A stretch of DNA of 64,000 nt from Hyperoodon ampullatus. Lineage: Eukaryota > Chordata > Mammalia > Artiodactyla > Ziphiidae. This document shows, one piece after another, positions 55,727-64,000 of the stretch; position 1 is the stretch's first letter, and each line of letters begins with the position of its first letter. The stretch spans positions 3,100,001 to 3,164,000 of the forward strand of contig OX457065.1 in NCBI GenBank assembly GCA_949752795.1, read 5' to 3'. The translations under genes and the position numbers were made by a program. The notes under the pieces are model-generated. The model saw only the letters and a program-made list of their open reading frames with translations, did not search any database and was not told the DNA's origin.

Positions 55727-57985
55727 ACGTGCCAATTTTTAAGGCTAGAGTATTGTTTCAGCTTGCCAAGATCTGAGCATCACAACATTATATCACGACT
55801 GTATGCCCTTTGATGTATACACAATACATTATGATAACAGCAGTTGGCACAAACTGATTGCTACTTAAATGTTAACTATCACTAGCATTACCAATATCAT
55901 ACACACAGACCGTTCAGCCCTCCAATGTGTCCTGAGTGCACAATGGGCCAGCCACAGCCGTCACGGGACACTGAGGTGGCAGCCCCCACCCCAGCCCTCA
56001 AGCTGTTCACAGCCTCCTGGGTGACAATTTAAACAGCAGAGCAAGAGATGAAAGAGCAATGGTGGAAGCAAGCCTGAGCTGTCCCGACTGCCCAGGGCTG
56101 ACCGTCCCATGCCTAGACCACAGGCCAGTGCACGAGACACAGGGGAGACAGCCGAGAGGTCAGCAGGGGCTTCGCTAAGGAGAACCTCACCAAGTGGGAC
56201 TCACACTCATTTATTCATTTGTTCATTCTCCCCTCAAACTCGCCAAGTTCGATCCTGCCCCAGGGCCTTCACACAAGCTGTTCCGCCTTTGCTGGAAGCT
56301 TCTCCCAGATCCATCCCTGACTTCTCTTCTGCACGGCTCAGCTCTCAACTGGAAAGTGAGTTTCTCTGAGAGCCTCACTCAGGCCAGCTCAGCTCAGTCT
56401 GGATGGCTCTGCCTGGATCTACCACATCCTCGCTGGGTGACCTCGGGCAAGTGACCCAACCTCCCTCTGCCTCACTGTCTTCACATGTCAAATGAGAACA
56501 GGAATAGTACTTAGGGCGGTGATTTGAAGTTTGAGTTAATATGTGTAAAATACACAGAACAGTACCTGGCATACAGTAAGCACTCCCTCTTCTCTCCCTC
56601 CCTCTCTTTCTCTCTCTCTCTCTATATATATGTATACACACATTATTGTTCCCTGTGAAGTGAGGATTATAATGCCTTCTTGGCTTTCACTATCAAATGC
56701 AATAATGATTATGAATGTTTTTATAAACCATAAATTGTTATGCAAAGATAATCCTAATGTCATTAGACCTGGGTAATTCTAGTACTAGCAACCCATGCCA
56801 GGTGGCTGGGAGGGTGAAATGAGGTAAATGTGCAGTGTTCCGCACGGGGGCGGGCACCGCGAGAGGTGCTATTTAAGTGTCTGCTGTGATTATCGCCGAC
56901 AACGTGAAACAGATGCTCTCAATGTGACTTCTGGGATCTGAATGGAATTTTTAAAAAATACAAGCTTCCTCTAGCTCTTGAATACTGGGTGTGTCTAATT
57001 TTATGCTTTAAAACCTTGGCACAGATTGCATCTGTGTGCCTGTGCGTCTGTGTGCCTGTGTGTGTGTGCATGTTCATGTGCGGTCTTCCTACATGCGGGC
57101 TGGCGTGCCTCTCCCCAAGGGAGGCATCTCCGGGACATGCCCACCACCAGGAGGACAGGAAGAGGCACCGCGGCCCATGGCTCCCCTCTGGGACGGAGCC
57201 CACCTTCCCCCGCAGGTCCCTTCCCGCCCTCCATGCCCCCACCACACACACACACACGTGCAGCACTGTCCCTCCACATGCCAGGCGCCACCAGACTCTG
57301 GACCCCTACTCGTGCCGTCCCCCTGCTGGACCCCCCTCCCAGGACCCCCGAAGACCCCGACTCGCTCCCCCAGGACCACCTCCAAGCCCCCGTGGGCCTC
57401 CCCAGGCCTGCTCTGCCCAAACCTTCCCAGCTCCGGGGCACTTCCTACACGTCCCTCCCCCCGGGCAGGCGTCCCCTCCGCCCTCTGGACCGTCCTGGTG
57501 CTGCGGGGCTCCCGGGTGGGGTGTGGGCGCCCCGGCCCTGTGCCAGCAGAGCAGTCCCTGTCCTCTGCGTCGACCGGGTGGTCACAACCCCAGGTCTCAT
57601 GCACTGCAGACCCGCCCTGCCCACCCCTAGGTGGGCTGTGACGTCTCTCCAAGAGGACTCCCACGGGCCTTCCCTTCCCCAGGAGCCCATCTCGATCCCC
57701 CGTGCTGGAGACACAGGAACTTTCTCTAAATTTATTTCCCCTCCTTGTCATCTTGTCCTGTTGCTGCCAACGTGAATACATCCTTGCATCTGGACAAGAG
57801 GGGTTACTGGGGTACCCCCAAATCATCCTTTCTGGGGGCTGGTCTGGCTGGGATAAAAAAAAAAAAAAAGAAAAAAACTCCCAGGCAGGTTATGTGTGCA
57901 GCGATGGCAGGCTGGAGGGACACTGCCCCGTGGGAGCCTGAGGCCCAAATCCCAGCTGTCCAATGCCCCGCGCCTCGCAGCTCTC
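55727..57985. other. Unique stretch with L2, MIR and simple repeats
   Basis: L2-like text at 56215-56395, MIR (plus) at 56400-56600, and a TC/TA/CA compound microsatellite at 56585-56645 (TCTCTCTCTCTATATATATG). CA/TG-rich text is at 57020-57075. The 249- and 245-codon frames on opposite strands at 57.0-57.8 kb lie over each other and show no domain. Confidence 0.5.
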
Positions 57986-57989
57986 GTCG

Positions 57990-58190
57990 TGCTTGATGAA
58001 AGACAGAAAATATGAGTGTTCTTTAATTCTTTTCCAGCATTTAAAACTAATGAGAAATGTATCCTATTATTCCGGTCCTTGTGGCTTCTCACCACGAAAG
58101 CTAATAAATCTCCCTCGCTTTCCTGCGACTGTTGCTCACGGGATTTATTTTGAAACGTGGTGTGAGTTTGCTGGCAGCCGGCACCAAGAT
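57990..58190. promoter_or_regulatory. Possible conserved non-coding element
   Basis: Repeat-free AT-rich block: GTGTTCTTTAATTCTTTTCC, AAAACTAATGAGAAATGTAT, GCTAATAAATCTCCC and GGGATTTATTTTGAAACG. Bounded sharply by GC-rich DNA on both sides. Confidence 0.33.
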
Positions 58191-60725
58191 GTGGATTGCT
58201 GCCGCGGCACTGGGGCAAGATAGATGTAGGGGGGGTCCCTGTGGGGAGCAGGGGCTCCGATCCCACAGGCCTGGGGCGAGGCTCCAGGGGTCCAATGAAA
58301 CGTGCCAGCCGTGTGTGTCTATGCATCCAACTGTCTTTGAGGGAAAAGATCCATCAGGCTCCTTCGTGGCATCGGAGACCCAGAGAAGGGCTCAGAGGGG
58401 GCCCCCATGAGAAGTAGGACTGGGCTGCACGGCCCCTCCCTCACCCGGTTGGGGGCTCCATTGACACCTCCCCTGCACCTGGCTCTCCAGGGAGGCACTG
58501 GGGCCCGGATCTCCTGCAATGCTGGGGTCAGAGGGGGTGACCGTACCCTCCCAGCTGGTGGTCTGCGGGTGCCAGCCATGTAAGGCCCTGCAGGCACCTT
58601 CCTCCATCGGATCAGAGGAGGGGAGAGCCCAGATCCATCGGGAAACATCCCTGCTCACAGGTGGGATCTGTGCACCCCATATCACCACAAAATCCCCGAT
58701 GAGACGGCCTAGGAGGACCCTCTCTGGGTAGATGCCCCCCATTGCTGGGCCTCTCTCTCCAGTGTCCCCCAATAACCCGAGCTGGTCACAGGGTGCTGGT
58801 GGTAGGGTGATGAGGGCTGGGGGGGACTGGGGGGCTGGCCACTGAACCAGATGGGGCCGTGAAAACGTGACAGCAAGAGGACGGCGTTCCCTTTTGAGAG
58901 GGGAGGGAAATGCTGTCTGCTGTGGCTGAGGCCACCCACCTGTCTTAAGGCTCCAAGCCTGCTGCCCTCTCTGCCCATGGACATGGATCCAGGCCCCCCG
59001 GCGGCCTGGGCAGCTGAGGAACGAGCCCCTGGTGCTGGTGACAAACGGCCAAGCAGATTATTCTTGCATCTGAGAAACATGTTAAGTCACTGCCAGTACG
59101 GTTTTACAGACCGCTTGTCATTTGAAGGTAGGAGGCAGTAACAGACTTTGGGGGGTTGGCGAGTGCATAGCGGGGACCCACTGGGGAGGCAGGTCTTTAA
59201 AGCCTGCTCTCACACTGCCCCTCGGGCTCACCTGAGAAGCAGGCAGAGGCAGGAGAGAAGGGCCCTGCCACTTGGGGACCCTCCGCAAGAGACACAGCTG
59301 CTTGATGCCTTTGTTTCCTACCCCAAGGACCCGCTGAGGGTGGCCGTGACAGTGGCCTTGCCGGCACAGCTGACGTCTGCTAACCGCCACTCCCCTCAGC
59401 CTGATATAGACAAGTTCAAGGCGAGACCACTCCGCCAGCTCCCAGGCGGACAGTGAGCGGGAGACACGGCCCTTAGGTGGGCAGGTCAGCAAATCAGAGC
59501 CTGGATCCCGGTCTGGACGTCTCAGGCACCCCAGCCCCAGGGCTGCGTCCCTCACAGCCTGGCCATGCGGCACTGGAGACCGTGACGACCCCCATCTGCC
59601 AGAGTTTTCCAAATGAAACCGGCTACCCTGTCTCCTTAGCTGACATTTCCAGGGGCTGGGTCTCCTGCCAGGAGTGGGGCCCAAGTCTCTGCCCTGCTTT
59701 CACTCGTGGGGAAACTATGGTTCCAGGTGGTCCCAAAGGCGCCCCAAACCTGCCCTCCCCACTCACATCACCCAGAAAGTCTGGAGAGTTTTCCAAAAAG
59801 AAGCTGGTGCCTCGTGTGTATTAATTCACTCCAGCCACACATCGGCCCCAAGAGGTGGATCCCACGTTTACCCCCATTTGTCAGATGAGGAAACACAGCA
59901 CCCAGGCTGTCTGGCTCCAGACCCAGGCTCTGAATGACTAGAGCCCGTGGCCTCCTGAGAGGAGCCTGATGGAGAAGATGGAAGAGAGCTTCAGTCAAGC
60001 GAGGTCTCCTGAGACGCAGGTGGACCCCCTCCAAGCCTCCCCTCCTCACCCGCTCTGCAGCTGCCTGCACACTCCCCAGCAGCCGGAGGCTTGCCACCTC
60101 ACAAAGGCCTTCACCCCATCTTCGAGCACTTCCCTCTGCCATCGAGCTGAGACCCCCTCTGCCTTCTCAAGGGAAGAACATCTGCTCCCTCTGCCCATGA
60201 CACCCCCAAAACACACACACACACACACACGCATGCAGACCTGTGAAGGTGCCGGCTCCATGCAGGGCCTGGGCTGGGGCTGCGACACAGTGGAAGGGGC
60301 AGGGCCACTGCCTTCACCTCCCAGGCTGGCTCTCTGCACCTGGGGCTTCTGGCCTCTGCTGGACGCGGCCCATGCTGCCCTCCTACCCCTGCTGGCCAGA
60401 CCTCGAGTGTCCCGGGGGCTTTGGGGAGAGTAGTTCTGCTCGTCCACGGCTGAGGGCCTGGTCTGGAGACCCCAGGGTAGCCAGAGGCTGCTCCACACTC
60501 ACTACGAGCCCCTGATGGTCCCTCCCACGGAGCAGCTTCCTGATGCTGGAGGGATGCTCTACCACGCTCCCCTAGATGCCCTGTCCCGAGGGGGGGCCAT
60601 CTCAGGGAGACCTCACCCTGTCCCCCTGCCCAGAGCGTCTCTGCTTTTCTCTGATGTATACATCATGGTTCCACAGAAGATTTCATTTGGAGAGAAGGTT
60701 CTGCTGATAAAAAAACCTTAAATAT
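58191..60725. other. GC-rich unique stretch, no gene seen
   Basis: A MIR-like antisense piece lies at about 59820-59940 (CCCCATTTGTCAGATGAGGA) and a 20-bp (CA)n at 60212-60231. Other sequence is unassigned. Confidence 0.45.
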
Positions 60726-60736
60726 AAAAAGTCTGG

Positions 60737-60938
60737 GGCTTCCCTGGTGGACTCATTTTGAGAGTCCGCCTGCTGATGCAGGGGACACGGGTTCATGCCC
60801 CGGTCCGGGAGGATCCCACATGCCACGGAGCAGCTGGGCCCGTGAGCCATGGCCACTGGACCTGCGCGTCTGGAGCCTGTGTTCTGCAACGGGAGAGGCC
60901 ACAACAGTGAGAGGCCCACGTACAGCAAAAAAAAAAAA
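60737..60938 (+). mobile_element. CHR-2-like SINE
   Basis: Body from GGCTTCCCTGGTGG to CACGTACAGC and an A tail, with a local change (ACTCATTTTGAGAG) replacing the usual CAGTGGTTGAGAG. TSD AAAAAGTCTGG is perfect at 60726-60736 and 60939-60949. Confidence 0.94.
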
Positions 60939-60949
60939 AAAAAGTCTGG

Positions 60950-61845
60950 AAACCTCTGCCATCCAAGATCCATTCCTATGCATGGACTGCCCTGAGTCAG
61001 GGTGGCCCAGAGCAGTCGCTCAGGCAGGGGACTCAACCCCTGTGGCATCCAGCTTGGAGGAGGAGAGAGGATCGGCTGACCCCCGAAGGCTGCCACGCCA
61101 GCCGACGACAGGGTGGAGGGCTGTCTGCACATCCGGGGCCCGCAGGTCGCCCCAGCCACGGCCAGCTTGGAGCCCCTTGGAGACAGTGCGTCGGACCACC
61201 CTTCTGGAGCGATGCCCTCCTCCTGTGGGTGCTTCTCAGCTACAGATGGCAGGAAGGAGGGGCTGCTGGCCTCCTGTCTCCCAGAAGCATCAGCAACGGT
61301 AGAAGCCGAGGTGAGGCAGATATGCTTCGCCGGAGACGGCAGGGGCCGAGGGCCGGGCAGCCCCGCTCCCCCAGCGCCGAGGGCCCTGAGACCAAGAGAA
61401 GTTCCGAGAACAGCCTGACCATCAGGCTGCTTCTCCTCCTGCAGGGCCTCCTCTCACGGTCCAGGATAAGCTGATATGGGTGTCCCTTGTCCCCCGACGG
61501 CCTCCCCCGTAGAAGCATGTGGATTTGCAGCTCTCCTTTCCTGGGGAGGCAGTTTAGCAGAGAGGGAAGTAGCTCAGAACAGCGCGTTTCCACTGTGCCT
61601 CTTCTGCTTCCTCACTGGGCGGCCCTGGGAGCCCCTGCCTCCTTCTGGGCCAGGCTCCCTCATCTGTAGATGAGGCTGCACGGTGATCAGGAAAATCAAA
61701 CGGCAGGTACATCCTTTCATTTCTCCACACGTACCTGGGCAGCACCTGCTCTGTGCCAGGCGTTATTCCAGGTGCTGGGGAAACAACAGTGAGCCAGGGA
61801 GGGGGCGGCCCCGCTTGTGACCAGAGCTGAAGACCAATCCCCAGC
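60950..61845. other. Unique stretch, no gene seen
   Basis: About 61710-61800 has old L2/MIR wording (GCACCTGCTCTGTGCCAGGC). No gene is seen. Confidence 0.45.
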
Positions 61846-61864
61846 CGGTCTCACTCCACGCCTC

Positions 61865-62045
61865 GCTGCTGCTTTCTAAATAAACAGCTGATAGAAAAAA
61901 GCAACTGATAATTAAATACAACGCCATCTATTTTTTTAACACCTAGAGACACTTCCTCTAAGCAAGTGCAGAAACAGCTGAACTGCAACAGCTACACACC
62001 AACAGCCCAGTGATTATCAGTTAGTGTAATTCACCCATCATTCAC
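61865..62045. promoter_or_regulatory. Possible conserved non-coding element
   Basis: AT-rich, non-repetitive: TTTCTAAATAAACAGCTGAT, AACTGATAATTAAATACAAC, CCATCTATTTTTTTAACACC and GTGATTATCAGTTAGTGTAA. Contains E-box CAGCTG, homeodomain-like TAATTA and GATAA motifs. Confidence 0.35.
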
Positions 62046-62669
62046 ACAGCGGGCCCTGGGCTTGGCATACAGTGGTGCGAAATAATGTGTGCTGACTCAA
62101 TGAATGGGGAGGTCCACTGCATCGGAATAATGTAACCCCAGAGAGTGGACAGCGAGCCTTTACGCCCTCGAGCGTGTGACCCAGGCACACGTAATGCTGA
62201 TGCCTGCTTCTGGTCCCAGGCTTGTGATAAACCCGTGGCCAAGGGCTGTCAAGAGAGAACAGAGGGCTTCCTTCCTCTCCAGACCTCCCAGCTATCAAGA
62301 CCACCACGCAAACATCTCTAAGACAACACAGCACTGGGAAAGGTACCACGGGGCTCTGGGGGTGGCAGTGTGTGTGAGGGGGGCTCCTGTGACACTGCCA
62401 ACTGGGAACCCCAGCTCCACACCCACTGAGGAATCCTTAGCGCCCAGTGGGGTCACACAGACAGAGTCCACAGTCTTGGGGAAATACCTATTGCTGTGAC
62501 GATGCCACAAAACAAATGGCCCCGATTTAGTGGCTTAAAGCAGCCACCGTTTATCATCTGTCACAAGTCTAGAGGGTACCTGGGTCCTGGCCTGGGCTCC
62601 GCAGATCTTGTGTCTGCGGTCAGTGGGCAGCTGGGCGGGGGGCTGGCCGGCCTGGGTTGGCCCAGGAGC

Positions 62670-62915
62670 AATGACTGGTAGTCAAATCCATAGAGACAGA
62701 AAGCAGGATGCTGGGTGCCGGGGGCTGCGGGAGGGGTACGGGGGGGCGCTAGTGGCTAACGGGGACAGAGTTTCAGTTTGGGAAGACGGAACCATTCTGG
62801 AGATGGATGGGGGGGTGGCTGCACAACAGTGTGCATGTTCTTAATGCCACTGGACACTTAAAAATGGTTAAGATGGTCCGTTTTCCATTATGTGTATCTT
62901 ATTACAATGAAAAAT
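62670..62915 (+). repeat. Old LINE-1 3' UTR (L1MB-like)
   Basis: GTAGTCAAATCCATAGAGAC, GGACAGAGTTTCAGTTTGGG, CCACTGGACACTTAAAAATG and TTATGTGTATCTTATTACAA match the L1M 3' UTR, as in the copy at 39.6-39.9 kb. Confidence 0.9.
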
Positions 62916-62963
62916 AATAAGAAAAATAGGGACTTCCCTACAAGACAAAAAATAAGAAAAATA

Positions 62964-63085
62964 GGGACTTCCCTGGCAGTCCAGTGGTTAAGACTTCACC
63001 CTCCAGTGCAGGCATGCAGGATCATTCCCTGGTCAGGGAGCTAAATGGTCCACATCAAAAGAAAAAAAAAAATCTTTAAAAAAAA
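62964..63085 (+). mobile_element. CHR-1-like SINE with duplicated 5' junction
   Basis: GGGACTTCCCTGGCAGTCCA through ATTCCCTGGTCAGGGAGCTA to an A-rich tail. Twenty-four bases spanning the host-SINE junction (62951-62974) also occur at 62916-62939, so flank plus the first ten or so SINE bases were copied in tandem. Confidence 0.88.
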
Positions 63086-63089
63086 GAAA

Positions 63090-64000
63090 AACAGTAGTGC
63101 AAAGGAAACAGAGATGTGGCAAAGGCCGTGCTGGCGGTTTTCAGAACCTCCTGTTACAGACCCAAGGCCAGTTGAAAATCCTCTCAGCCTGACACCATGC
63201 CCTGCAAGGCTCAGGTCTGGGGGCAGGCAGTGCCCTCAACAGGACCATCCGCTGCCAGCGGGGCAGCCCGGCTGCTGTGTGCCCCCCACTCCCCAGTCTG
63301 CAGCCAGGTCCAAAGGCTTGGCGAGCGAGCAGAAGGCAAGGTCAGGACAGGCGCCCCCAGGTCAGATGAGCAGCCTGCTAACTAGCATGACTGACGTGGG
63401 AGGGGGTTCTCACCGTGGCCTCCCGCCAGGATCCTGCAGACCGCCCTCCCCTCTATGGACAGGTATGAACGGCTAGGAGGCCCCATCCTCGTGGGGCTGC
63501 AGGGCCGGTGCCGGCTGCAGGGGGTGGAGTCTCGCTGACCTCCTGACCAGGGCTGCTCCTTGAGTCCTGCCCCCCGACCCTGACCGCGGCTCGACTGCGG
63601 GTGGCTGCCTGTGGGCAGAATCCGGCCTAACTCCTGCTTTCCCTAGAACGCCCTGAGGGTTGCAGAGGAAGCTGCAACCTCATCCACAGCCACCTTGACC
63701 TCCAAAGGCTACTCAAATGCACCTAAAGATGTGCACCTGCCTGGCTGGCTTTGCCCCATACCTCCCAGACACCCCAGGATCTTCTGGGGCCCCATTCCGT
63801 TCCCCCAGGTAACACGACCCCTGACAGCCTGTTCCCCTCACTCCCTCCACTGCCCAAGCTCTGCCTCTGGACCCCCCAGGTCAAGCCCCCAGCTTCTGTC
63901 CAGGGACAGCCCGAGGCACAGGCGGGGCCTGGGATGGACGCCTGGGTTCCCGTGGCCCCGAAGCCCCGCGGGCTCTCAGGCCACCTGGCCCGACACGGCG
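63090..64000. other. GC-rich unique sequence, no gene seen
   Basis: No recognised repeat, RNA gene or domain to the end of the window. Confidence 0.45.

Noticed and set aside
57026..57826. Overlapping 249- and 245-codon frames on opposite strands
   Set aside because: Both cannot be coding; composition explains both, and CA/TG repeats feed the start of one.
59088..59106. 18-nt micro-exon-like segment (TTTTACAG ... TTTGAAG|GTAGGA) on the plus strand
   Set aside because: Weak acceptor and weak donor; expected by chance in this length of DNA.
1..64000. Search for tRNA, rRNA, snRNA genes, CRISPR arrays or bacterial-type systems
   Set aside because: Only tRNA-derived SINE heads with decayed boxes were found; nothing folds as a functional tRNA, and no regularly spaced palindromic repeats exist.

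Overview
This is a mammalian nuclear window, most likely from a cetacean (dolphin or whale). Young tRNA-derived CHR-type SINEs occur on both strands, several flanked by clear target-site duplications (TSDs). They sit beside a cetartiodactyl-type LINE-1, and I saw no BovB or Bov-tA elements of the kind common in ruminants. No complete protein-coding gene, rRNA or tRNA gene is recognisable. Almost all open frames are chance frames in GC-rich DNA, products of repeats, or LINE-1 fragments.

Layout. 1-4.1 kb: a decayed L1 fragment, three CHR SINEs, an L1 3' end and an ERV-type solo LTR. 4.1-11.5 kb: GC-rich, mostly unique DNA with two short splice-bounded segments on the minus strand (6885-6914 and 8821-8864), a second solo LTR and a 28-bp minisatellite. 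11.5-16.3 kb: a 4.7-kb 5'-truncated LINE-1 with an unusually long (30-35 bp) TSD, carrying ORF1 and ORF2 remnants and a nested SINE. 16.3-21.6 kb: a SINE with a (TG)n tail, an old minus-strand L1, and MIRs cut by a SINE. 21.6-36.9 kb: mainly unique DNA with old MIR, L2 and L1 pieces and several AT-rich blocks that look constrained (possible enhancers). 36.9-46.3 kb: a twin-primed (inverted) L1, an L1M tail, an 0.8-kb CATC-family satellite with higher-order structure, a frame-broken coiled-coil coding remnant, and a composite SINE cluster ending in 158 uninterrupted purines. 46.3-64 kb: GC-rich unique DNA with homeodomain-site-like AT blocks, a SINE nested in an L1, more MIR/L2, and at the end a SINE whose 5' junction is duplicated.

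The window therefore reads as intergenic or intronic DNA: a mobile-element record over a possible regulatory landscape. Nothing resembles an operon, CRISPR array or bacterial system. The most unusual signals are structural: the L1 with the long TSD, the twin-primed L1, SINEs with extra A-run leaders between TSD and body, the ordered tetranucleotide satellite and the unidentified coiled-coil pseudogene. Repeat-family names come from recall of consensus motifs, not from a database search.
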